64,000 nt of DNA, taken from Branchiostoma lanceolatum. Lineage: Eukaryota > Chordata > Leptocardii > Amphioxiformes > Branchiostomatidae. Both the position numbers and the translations under genes were made by a program. Below the pieces are notes generated by a model. The model saw nothing but the letters and a program-made list of their open reading frames with translations. It ran no database searches and was not told the origin of the DNA. The stretch spans positions 4,317,001-4,381,000 of the forward strand of contig NC_089731.1 of assembly GCF_035083965.1 (NCBI RefSeq), given 5' to 3'. Below are positions 33,429-42,834 of the stretch, piece after piece. The first letter of the stretch is position 1; each line of letters opens with the position of its first letter.

Positions 33429-33890
33429 GGACGTTGAAACGCGGCCGCATTTGCTTACCTACAGTCATCACCGAGACAACGTGGAGTTACATTGTTTTTT
33501 TATAGCAAATAGTGCGTTGCTGCTTTTAGCTATCGCTTTTTAATTTGAATGTGTAATAGTTTCTACTATGTTAAAGCCAAAGGCTACAATGACATGAATA
33601 AGTCTTTATAGATTTCTTGCCCATCTGTGAATTTAACTAACTGGTCCTTATTTGGTGTTCATTCGTCAAGAATCAAGCTTTTACTTCAGGATATGGTAGA
33701 AAAAAAGTTGTAGGCTACATGTTCGTCATTTAAGTAAATGTTTTGTGCAGCAGAGACGGTTATTATTTTTGTTGGAAATTGCACTGCATTCGTTATATTC
33801 CTCTATTCACTCAAATCTTAAGAAATCTTACTACTGAATATAAACAATTTTTACATTTCTAACATGCTTTTTTAAGTTCATGTAAGTTTG

Positions 33891-33896
33891 AATAAA
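33891..33896 (+). terminator. Candidate poly(A) signal of gene D
   Basis: AATAAA lies 463 bp past the stop, inside A/T-rich DNA. The assignment is by position. Confidence 0.45.
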
Positions 33897-33969
33897 TTTG
33901 GTAGCTCGCACTTGTCCGTCTACATCACGAAAAACAAGCTGACGAATTTGTATGATGAATTTATATGAT

Positions 33970-34270
33970 AAACATATTGGTGTCTCCGGCGAGTATTCAT
34001 GGCAATGTATAGCAAGTATGGCATTGCAGTATTACAGAAATGGACGGTGGAACACAGTCTTCTCTTAATTAAAGATGCTATTCTACCACCGTGGTTTTAA
34101 GATGCAGACCTACCTTTTTCGAAATCATTTACGTTATATTGTATCTCAGTACATAAGAAAAGTGCTCTTCATGTTGACTTTGCATGGAAGAGATTAAGAA
34201 TACTTTGATTTAATGGTTCCCAAGACTTCAGTTTACAATGTTTGAGGCTTAGTTACTGACCTCCATATAC
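33970..34270 (+). repeat. 3' flank of D, duplicated at 36720-37360
   Basis: 'gcgagtattcatggcaatgt', 'gatgcagacctacctttttc' and 'tttgaggcttagttactga' match the region behind the orphan exon at 36720-37360. This supports a further tandem copy of the D unit, now decayed. Confidence 0.7.
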
Positions 34271-34334
34271 CAAGAAATCTTTACTGCAGTGCAGCGTTTT
34301 CGCTTGGCTCGAATAAATTTTCGCTATTGATATC

Positions 34335-34500
34335 GACTTACCAAAGAGAAGTCAAACCCTTCACTTGTTATAGACAATTACTTTTTTTTATTATTATCTA
34401 CTTTAGCCGCTTTTATACCTATTGTGTACTCTTTCTTCTATCTATGTTATTTGCAATTAGCCTTCGGGATCGGGCAGGAATTTGCAATAAACTTATTATT
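34335..34500. repeat. Dispersed repeat, inverted copy of 31855-32010
   Basis: 'gaagtcaaacccttcacttg' and 'ttgcaattagccttcgggat' are the reverse complements of text in intron 4 of D. Confidence 0.6.
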
Positions 34501-34974
34501 GTTACGAAGTGGACTGTCTTACATCATTGTAGGCGGTTAGTTCTGCCACAGCCTTCTTGAAAATCCTACTGCGTCAAAATGGTCCGACGCCCTTTGTCAA
34601 AACATTAAAAATGTGAAAGAAGAATTTTTTTTAGCCCATGATGTGTACTGCTTCAGGAGACAGGCAAACAGGAAAAAATTTTAGCATCGCAAGGAAAACA
34701 CTTTCGATTACTCTTTAAGGAAAAGGTTGGAAAACTGGAAAAAAATGACCAAAGAGTGTCCAGAAGACGAGATACGAAAGCAACCAATCGTATAATAAAG
34801 ACACAAGCGACATAACCTTCATGGCGAAGGCAAATATTCTCGATTTCTGTTTATATGTGTGCACAGCCGGATCGTAAATATTAACATGATCACTCACTAG
34901 GACTTTTCCATTTTGCAAAACATGGGGCAGTCTGAGAGTTTATAGAATGACATAACATTGACGTAAAATATGCA

Positions 34975-35205
34975 ACTTTAATATGACGTTGGCGGCGTCG
35001 CTGCGTCCTAAACTGGACTTGTGTTAACGGTGACTTTGAAATAGGAATAGCGTGCAAAGCGCACAAGGATGACTAAGAAGACAACAAAACACACAGCTAG
35101 ATTGTAAAAATATTCATATTTTTCTCGAGGAAACTCGTTGAGCGCCGTGTCAAATCGCCCGATCGCAGCGAGGTCGCCAACGTGCCGCGGGTCCAGTGAG
35201 ATAGG
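34975..35205. mobile_element. MITE of the GCGTCCTAAATT family, copy 2
   Basis: 'gctgcgtcctaaactggact' and 'ctcgttgagcgccgtgtcaa' match the 6125 and 47243 copies. The end 'gatcgcagcgaggtcgccaa' mirrors the start 'ttggcggcgtcgctgcg'. Confidence 0.7.
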
Positions 35206-35904
35206 TTCTTGGCATCGGTTCCATTACAATGGTGTCCATATTCTAACCCAGTTCCGCAGATTCTCGTGTGACAGCCCATCCTAGAAATTGAAAATATTCT
35301 ATGTCCTGTCCCCCATTATCAAAAATAGAAGATCCCAACGACCCCTTTCAAGAAAGTTCAGGTGAAGTCGATAGCACCTGATCCTAGACCTCGCGTGTAC
35401 AAGCGTAACCAGATATCCATACGCCATGATGTTTTCACCTTGTCAGTTGAAAACCAACCAGATGTGTTTGAGGTCAAATTTTCTGCAAGTGCTTCGGTCA
35501 TGAATTTTATGTGGTAGATAATTCATGCCACATGAAGTAAGTTGTGTACGTTTGGGCCCCTTAATTAATTAGAAAATACTAAAATACCATAATGGTAAAT
35601 GATTGGAGTTTCATTCTCGTGGCATTAGGAAGCTATTAGTAAGTAAAGGTGAACATTATCAGACATAAATCGGCATCTTACTGTACGACTTGATTTCGGG
35701 GATACTATGTCCCAGCTGGGGTTGGGGATGCAGGTCATGTAAACCTTCAAACGTAGGTCATGTAAACATTTATCAACACACTACACACATACATGTATAC
35801 TAGTCCTGTACTACCAAAAGATTTTTAATGTCTTGGATATTTAGGCACTCTCCAGAATAAGCCTTGATTATTTGGCGAAGGTGGAACTCTAGTTTCTTAT
35901 AAGC

Positions 35905-36670
35905 CGTGTTACATATATCGAACTTCATGGTTTGTAGATTATCATGCCTATCATTTCCAAACGTTTTCCCAGGTCCCAGGATCATATCGTACGTACGAGA
36001 GCGTGATCCTAGGAGCCGGTATTGCAAGCACCGTCGTCAGGTGGAGCATATGGGGCGTTTTCTTCCTCCTGACCGTAAGGTGCACTACCATGATATAGCC
36101 ACTAACCGTAATACCGCTTAAAGAGTAACTTGAAGTTAAACAGTAACAAAGGTGTTGATATACATATTACCCTTGGCTGTACAATTAAAAAAAAATAATG
36201 GCGCGTTGTCTGTAGATTGTCAGAATTTACACAACTCAGCTGGTGGCTGCAATTTTCTTTTTTGAAGTTCAATAAACCATTCATTCATTCATTCATTCAT
36301 TTATTTGAGATGAATTTATGAGGCATGCACACTTCAGACATCCAGGCGTTCGATTCAAGCCTCATTCGCAGACTTCTTGGAGCGGCGGTGTTTTTTGGGG
36401 GAGGGGGGGGGGCGCTGATTCGCCATTTTTAAGATGTTCTGATGTTCTTTAATGTCGGCAGAGGGTGTGTCGCTTATGTGTTGTACGTGTTTCTAATCTA
36501 AAAGTGACGTGATCCATAAGGTCACGTGACCAAGCTCATGGGTCAGTCCCTCTGATGAGGATCAAAATTCCACGCGTCTACATACTTTTAGGTTCATGTA
36601 TTTTTGGTAGTTTATTTCATGATCTTAATGTGAAGTTCTTGTTCTAACTATATTGATAATCATGGCAAAA
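35905..36670 (+). pseudogene. Remnant of a sixth LAPTM-like copy: orphan exon 5 without exons 6-7
   Basis: An exon-5 homologue sits at 35973-36074 (102 nt, open, with acceptor CCCAG and donor GTAAGG). Its end GVFFLLT parallels GVFFILT of D. It carries Arg in the helix (VVRWSIWG versus IVWIIWG of D). The preceding 65 bases match intron 4 of gene C (tggtttgtagattatcat). Downstream, intron 5 text is kept to 'ttttaggttcatgta' and then jumps to 3'-flank text (gtgaagttcttgttctaact), so exons 6 and 7 are missing. Exons 1-4 are not seen. It could serve as an alternative exon only if a transcript from D reads into it, which I think unlikely. Confidence 0.75.
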
Positions 36671-36719
36671 AACCTAGAAGGCTAGAAGGGCATGTATCAG
36701 CCATACGTTTCTTAGTTAA

Positions 36720-37360
36720 GTTACCGGTGTGTATGGCGAATATTCATGGCAATATATAGCAACTATGGCATCGCATCATTACAAGTATAAGTAGCTAGTT
36801 GATAGTATCTACCATTAACAACATTGTATAGCCTAGAACCGTCATGGAGTTTGTACTAGATTATTATTGGGTGGGCCGACTACTCTCTCTTCGCAGCCAG
36901 GGGCTGAATTGGGAGGAGCGCACTATTGGCGGAGCTAGATCGCATTGATTAATATACAATGTAAGTAGCAAGTTGATACTTTCTGCCGTTGACAACATTG
37001 TATAGCCTGGAAACATTCATGTAGTTTTACTAGATTAGTATAAATAGCCAGCAGTATTTTGCCTTACATTGTACCTGTTACAATTGTTGTGCAATAAACT
37101 TTGACTTGACTTGACCTACAGGAATGTGCGGTGGAGCACAAAAAGTAGTCTTATCTCACATTTGGGTGATATTCGACCACCCAGAGTTTTTTTTAGATGC
37201 AGACCTACCTGTTTCAAAACCATTTACGCTATATTGTATCGTAAGAAAAGTACTGTTCTGTGATTTGATTTTGGATGGAAGAAGATTTTATTTTTATAAT
37301 GGTTCTCTCTATATATATACTTCAGTGTACCCGTTTTAGGCTTAGTTACTGATTCACACT
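36720..37360 (+). repeat. Decayed duplicate of the D 3' flank
   Basis: It carries text homologous to 33970-34270 in the same order, interrupted near 36790-37050 by an internal two-copy repeat (acaacattgtatagcct) with a period of about 180 bp. Confidence 0.65.
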
Positions 37361-39120
37361 AACTTCACCAGTCTCTACAGGTCTGCTCTTATGGGTATTT
37401 ACCGGGCACAGTCTGCTATAACGACCCGTTTCCGTCAGCATGTATTCTTAGCTGGCATTTCGAGTTTCGCCTCTCCGTAGAGCGAACCAATTAAATCAAG
37501 CCTGTAGACCTACCCCCGAGCAGGCCAATCTGTGTGGGCGGGCGGACACCACTCCTATCGCCGTAGATATACCGGGCAGCTCCCGATGGTAAGGTTTCCA
37601 GGAAATATTTAATGCGCAAATTTGCTATCAAGTCTTTTTGCTTGCCTTGAATAAACTTAAGCTATCAAAAGATCAGGCATCGTTACTGACTCGTGCTGCC
37701 TTGTGTATTCTGTGTTGCTACATTCGTGGGAGTAACCTTTGTGAAAGAGAGGGGGCGTCGGTGCCATGTAGGCCAGCAAGCTTTTTTTGCGTCGATGAAT
37801 TAGAGTACCTGGTGGAAAGCGTACAAGAAATGACATGGCACCAACCTTCGACAGGCTTTAACAGAATCATGTGATTGCAATGATGATTGGGAACTAATGC
37901 GTGGAACTACTAATGGTATTAAGTATTGATAAGGATCTCCTAAAACGCACTTGACACACACTGACTGAAAGTGTACAGCCACTTGAAGTTATCGAGTTGC
38001 ACACATGCAGGTGTCAAGTCCTCGAAATCTGTAATCGGTTTGGGACTTTGAAAATGAAATTTTCAGTATTTGTTACCACGTCTTTGCGTTTTAACCACGC
38101 CATATTGACATTAAGTTGATTTGGTTTGATTTATTTATTTGTCTGTAAAAAGGTACAGCAAGGGCTACCCAACTAGCCGAAGGCTATCACAAGGGGTTAG
38201 TCCTGGGAACAATATTAAGAATCTAATACAAATTTTCACAAAGCATATTGAAATGCATATGAAGGCGTACACAAATAAAACGCAAGACTAAAAGGCATAG
38301 AGTGTTACTTCAAAAATAAAACTGAAATGTTCTTAATTTAACTGCAAATGCCATTAATGCTACATATGTATGTCAACAACGCTTGCATGAGGCAAGTAGT
38401 AGTCGAGTCCATGCAGGGCCTTATGAAGGTAGCTGAGAAGTTACCGAAACGTCGTCTAAGTAACAGGTTACACCCTGAAAAATCTAGATTTCCTGTTAAT
38501 GCAGAAATGTTCGCGGGGATTTAATTTCACGCGGGAGAGAATGGAGTGTTCGCGGTGGTTTCAAGCTCGCGTTTGAAACAATAGTGGCGCTACAGTCAAA
38601 CAATGGAATGTCTTTTCGCGGTGGTTTTAAGTTCGCGGTGAAGGGAACACCGCGAAACCCGCGAACATAAAACCAAGGCAAACATTTTTACATGCATTTA
38701 CAGTATCAGCATTACATGAGCGCTCGTTCAATCTTTTTGAGAATTCAAAGGCTTCCTGTTCTGGTGCGTCTTTGATGGCCCTACCCGCGATTACCCTAAT
38801 GTGTTTACGACCCTGCGCCTATCATGATGACAAAGATCATGAGCCGTACTTCCTCACAACGTGAGATCAGATGTTATGCCCAGGGCAACGGTTAGGCTGA
38901 TTACTTCACAAACGCGAATAGCTGAATACAGCGCCTAGCATTGGAATTTAATTGGACGAAATGACTGAAAGAATACCGTCATAGCACCAGCTGGTCTTGA
39001 CGAGAGCGCGCGTAATTGCGGTTTCGGGTTTCGGGAGGGTCAGCGATGTACACCGTGCGGTCGGTGCATTTCAACACTCCTGCGACTGCTGTGGTCATTT
39101 GATCCATGTTCATAGCCATC
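37361..39120. other. Region upstream of GPCR1
   Basis: No coding exon is recognised. A CGCGAA-type repeat occupies about 38505-38690. 'gggctacccaactagccgaa' at 38162 resembles 'aggctatccaactagctaaa' at 18716, so a decayed dispersed repeat is likely there. The GPCR1 promoter should lie in the last few hundred bases, but I cannot define it. Confidence 0.5.
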
Positions 39121-39181
39121 AAAGAGATCGTGTAGAGATCGTGTAGAAATCGTGTAGAGATCGTGTAGAAATCGTGTAGTG
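39121..39181 (+). repeat. 11-bp tandem repeat before GPCR1
   Basis: Five near-identical 11-bp units (agatcgtgtag / aaatcgtgtag) end 17 bases before the GPCR1 ATG. If transcribed they are part of the 5' leader. Confidence 0.9.
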
Positions 39182-39197
39182 AAGCCGCGGCGAAGCG

Positions 39198-40349
39198 ATG
39201 AGACAACGAGATAAATCCATCGCAGGGGCTCTGGTATTTTTCGTCGTCACAATTCGCCACGTTGGAATAAGCTTGGCATCTGGAACGGACATGGACAACA
39301 ACACGGGCACAGCTAGCAACTTCTCAACACTCAAGAACGGGTCGTCTGAGAATCGCGACACCTTCGCGACTACCAACAGCTCTGAACAAGGGGACAACAT
39401 CACATCAACAAACGTCTTCGAATCACCGGAAAACAACTCAACATCGTCAAGCTTTGATTACAAAAAGTACGCCTCCGTCGGGCCGATAGCTGTGCTGAGC
39501 GTTACTGTAGGTCTCGGCTTATGGTCTGTAGTGGCAAACAGCCTCCCGCTAGCAGCCGTCATCAAGCATGAACAGCTCCACACGCCAGCCTACATCCTCA
39601 TGGCTAACCTGGCGGCCAGCGACGTCCTGGCCGGGCTCACATTCATGTTTGTAGGTAGCACGGTCTTGCATGACAATCTCACGGGGACCGTTTCTTCTAT
39701 GATCAGCTCACGCCTCCGCTTCACGGCGCTCCTGCTCTCCGGACTGTCCTCTGCATACGGTCTCATGGCCCTGACGGTTGAGCGCTACTGGTTCATCGTC
39801 CACGGAATGACCTACGTCAACAACGTCACCAACGACAAGTGCAAGGTCGTGGTGGGGCTAGTGTGGCTGTGGTCCGTCCTGCTGGCGATGTTGCCGTACT
39901 TCGACTGGGACTGCGCGGGGCTTTACAGCGAGGGATGCCTGCCGTTAGGCGGAGGATTGTCCTACAGCTACGTGGTCGTCATCCTGGTGTTTGTTTTCAT
40001 CCCCATGGCGGCGATTATCCTCCTCAACATGGGCGTTCTGTGGTGCCTGTGGAAGCATGTGAACGCCATCGCCGCACAAGAAGCCGCCGTGGGCGCCCAG
40101 CCCAGCACCAGCCGCAAGTCCGCCGTCACCATCGTCCTCATCACCGTGGTGTTCCTGGTGGGCTGGCTGCCGCTGTTCTCCCGAATGGCCGTGATGACGA
40201 AGGACGTCGTGTCGCTGCACGAAACGAAAGTCTTCGTGGTCCTGAACTCCGCCATCAACCCCGTGATCTACGGGTTTCGTCTGAAGGAGGTTCGCCGCGG
40301 CGTGGTGCGGCTCTTCCGCAACGGAAACGTGGATCTGGCGGAAAACTGA
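39198..40349 (+). CDS. Class A (rhodopsin-like) GPCR, intronless, paralog 1
   Basis: 383 aa in a single exon. A hydrophobic start (ALVFFVVTIR region, residues 10-28) looks like a signal peptide and is followed by an ectodomain rich in sequons (N34, N41, N47, N60, N67, N79/N80). Seven helices lie near 95-122, 130-152, 174-198, 216-234, 256-283, 308-330 and 342-360. Motifs: LAASD with D142 in TM2, ERY 195-197, GWLP 322-325 in TM6, NPVIY 354-358. No Cys precedes TM3, while ECL2 has C239 and C247; missing TM3 Cys with an intraloop ECL2 pair is typical of the lysophospholipid/cannabinoid-type (MECA) receptors. The C-tail is short (about 25 residues). It should sit in the plasma membrane and couple to G proteins; the ligand is unknown. 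The ATG is the first in frame after the 11-bp repeats. Confidence 0.92.
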   Translation: MRQRDKSIAGALVFFVVTIRHVGISLASGTDMDNNTGTASNFSTLKNGSSENRDTFATTNSSEQGDNITSTNVFESPENNSTSSSFDYKKYASVGPIAVLSVTVGLGLWSVVANSLPLAAVIKHEQLHTPAYILMANLAASDVLAGLTFMFVGSTVLHDNLTGTVSSMISSRLRFTALLLSGLSSAYGLMALTVERYWFIVHGMTYVNNVTNDKCKVVVGLVWLWSVLLAMLPYFDWDCAGLYSEGCLPLGGGLSYSYVVVILVFVFIPMAAIILLNMGVLWCLWKHVNAIAAQEAAVGAQPSTSRKSAVTIVLITVVFLVGWLPLFSRMAVMTKDVVSLHETKVFVVLNSAINPVIYGFRLKEVRRGVVRLFRNGNVDLAEN

Positions 40350-40372
40350 ACAAGAGAAGAGGAACAGCCCTA

Positions 40373-40584
40373 GCCTCTACCAGAATCCGCGGATCGCTGG
40401 AAAAATAGTAGACATTGGCCAAATAGAAAGAATAGTATGCTAAGGGAGTCGGCTACGGAGGGAGGGTCCGATATGCCATCCTAGAACCCTCTCTCCGTAG
40501 CGGACCCCCTTTGCATACTATTCACTCTACTTGGCCAATGTCTACTATTTTTCGAGCCATACGCGGATCGAGCCTGGTAGAGGC
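40373..40584. mobile_element. Hairpin MITE in the GPCR1 3' UTR
   Basis: Two arms of about 95 nt (GCCTCTACCAG... and ...CTGGTAGAGGC) share 'gacattggccaaatag'-type text and its complement around a 20-base centre. It begins 24 bases past the GPCR1 stop and is followed at once by AATAAA. It is related to elements at 20917-21115 and 4740-4960. Confidence 0.8.
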
Positions 40585-40589
40585 ACAAC

Positions 40590-40595
40590 AATAAA
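40590..40595 (+). terminator. Candidate poly(A) signal of GPCR1
   Basis: AATAAA lies 240 bases past the stop and just behind the hairpin. Use of this site would make the 3' UTR almost entirely hairpin. Confidence 0.5.
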
Positions 40596-40629
40596 CGCGT
40601 ACTGTATCCTTTGGTGTCGGAAAACAGAC

Positions 40630-41170
40630 TGAGCACTGCAGACATTTAATGTGAAAAGTGAAAACAAACTCTGAAGGACTCATGCACATTTGCGTCGACA
40701 ATCAGACAACGCGATCACAACCTTGCCTACCTGACAATGCGGTACTAAGTGTAGAAAAAAAGCTACTATCAAATCTTGGACCAGAAAAGAAAATCGAACA
40801 GGCAACATTGGAAAAGACTGCCTCAAAGCAACCCTATCCGTTGGGAGTTTGGAACTGCTTTCAACAAAGGCCAAGGTACACTTCCCAATATGTATAGATA
40901 TATTACAGAAAAAACATACAAACATGCAAAGGAAGTAAATGAAAATTAGGTGGAAATAAAATGGATACAAAAGATATCCTACAAGTCCATTGGTTCACTT
41001 ATACGGACAAAGAAAGAACCGAAAAATGTCCAGAGTTGATCATAATCCAGAGAACAAACGACAACAACAGCAACAGATCTACAAGTGGCGTCAGCACCAA
41101 GGGCAGGACCAGTAGAACGGTAAGCAACACGCGCCGCACAGAGACAAACGACGGAAAGATGATTTGAAGT
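40630..41170 (+). other. GPCR1 3' flank homologous to the GPCR2 3' flank
   Basis: This segment aligns with the minus strand of about 54170-54690. Two stretches keep a common reading frame: SEGLMHICVDNQTTRSQ... (near 40670-40760) versus SEGLMYISVDNQTTRSQ, and STKGRTSRTVSNT (near 41090-41135) versus STKDRRKRTVSNT. It may be a 3' UTR or a remnant of a longer receptor tail. Confidence 0.55.
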
Positions 41171-41199
41171 CCGCAACATAAAAGGCTACCAGAAACTCT

Positions 41200-42440
41200 C
41201 TTTAGGGAACACGTGGCGTTAGAAAGAAAGATCAGACAAAGTACTCGACAGGATCAAGGTACTGTAACGAATTTAAGCCACAAAAACTGATGGAAAATGC
41301 TTCGTCGATACGTACATTCAAGCCTTTATTCAAATAGTCAGTGCCTCTACTCAGCGATCAAATCTTTTACGTTTGGTAAATCTTGTAAAGGTGAGTGAAA
41401 TGTAAGAAGTCTCGTCACTTTGTCCTCTTACCATTACGGTGAAACTATATTTGTTAAAATGTTGATTAATTGATTATGCTTGTTATTGTAGTGTGTGAAA
41501 AGGCTGGTGGTTAAAACCCAAGATCGTATCTATCAAAAATAGAAGTGTTCTATGTGTATTGATGTTGCTGCTGTTACTGAAAAAAGTTGGTATGCATATG
41601 TATTTGAGTGTGAAATTGAATATCATTATGAAATGATATCATGAAGTTATGTGCAACAAATGTATAGAAATGTAGTATCTGTTGTGGTGAGGGCCTCTAC
41701 TCATATTGATTAAATGTCAACTACAGTCAAGAATTACGACTTGAACCATCCCGTGCTAGAAAATGGTATTGCCGCTATTGTGTTGCATAGGTATGTACCT
41801 ATTGCATTTTTATATGTGATTCAGGGGCCTGTACTGGAAAATACGTTATGTAATTTTTAGCACCGCCGTGCGACTGGTATGTATTCATTAGATCTTCAAT
41901 CATGTAACTTGTATCCTTGTTACATGTAGTTAACATGCTGTCATCCCCTTACGTTTTCCTTCATCACCACAATGAAAGGCGGTCGCAGGCCGATCTGAGC
42001 TCTTCATGAAAGAAAATAAATGTTCAATGACAAAAAAATCAGTACACGTTTTTATAGCCTCTCTAGCTGTAATTCTGTGTCTATATCTAAACTATAAATC
42101 TATAGAACTAGACCATAAACTGTAGTGGACAAAACTGATATATGCTATTCATCGATCATTAATTTGTTCACATTAAGGACAAAGTGGACGGTTTATTATC
42201 TCAAGTAAAAGGAATGTACAACAGTGGCAGCCAACTGGCTGATTTGTTGTTGTAACATTTACACAATTACAAAATTTAAAATCCGTTCAGGAAAACAATT
42301 ATATACAATATATACTATACAATACAATACACATTGAATTTTAAACATTGGCTCTTAACGAAATTATTAATAGATCCCAAAGATGGCAATTACATGTATG
42401 TGTTAAGTAGGCGAACTATGAATGGCACAGCACTGTAACT
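41200..42440. other. Intergenic region, nothing recognised
   Basis: A/T-rich DNA with no convincing exon and no clear repeat structure. Confidence 0.45.
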
Positions 42441-42716
42441 ATAACGATTGGTGCTAACGTTACATCGAGGACCGTTTAATTTTTTGCTACGACCTTGTTT
42501 GACGCCCACTAACGTTCACGTCCCCTCTGGTGGGTGGCAATAAGTGTAGGAACTGTTTAGGCTGACTGAGAGAGTTCGCAAAGTTCGTGACTAGTTGAAG
42601 ACGACGTGTCTGGAGAGGGGGTAGACCCAGGTGAACACAGGTATCAGTGTAAGACGTGTAGTCCGCGCCCATAATGATCCGCATGGCACGGCGTTGGACC
42701 GTCTCCATTCTGTTGC
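42440..42716 (-). mobile_element. LINE (non-LTR retrotransposon) 3'-end fragment
   Basis: On the minus strand the frame METVQRRAMRIIMGADYTSY continues to HLGLPPLQTRRLQL and NFANSLSQPKQF. This is the conserved end of many non-LTR reverse-transcriptase polyproteins (VQRRA-x-R-I-I...LGLPTL-x-x-RR). Only about 80 residues remain, so it is a severely 5'-truncated copy, bordered by a MITE at 42726-42834. Confidence 0.75.
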
Positions 42717-42725
42717 TGGGGTGCT

Positions 42726-42834
42726 AATCTCCAAGCAGACCTAATGGTTGCGAAGACCGTATTTAACTGGCAGAAGAAGTTTTATTCTGCCAGTTGGATA
42801 CGGTCTTCGCAACCATTAGATCTGCTTTGGAGAT
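42726..42834. mobile_element. MITE with AATCTCCAAGCAGA ends, copy 2
   Basis: The arms aatctccaagcagacctaat and attagatctgctttggagat, continued by gttgcgaagaccgtatttaa and its near complement, make a hairpin. It shares both ends with 20736-20896 and abuts the LINE fragment. Confidence 0.8.

Noticed and set aside
39839-40408. 189-aa and 193-aa Arg-rich frames overlapping the GPCR genes
   Set aside because: They are out-of-frame shadows of the G/C-rich 3' halves of GPCR1 and GPCR2. The receptor frames carry the TM helices and the ERY and NPVIY motifs.
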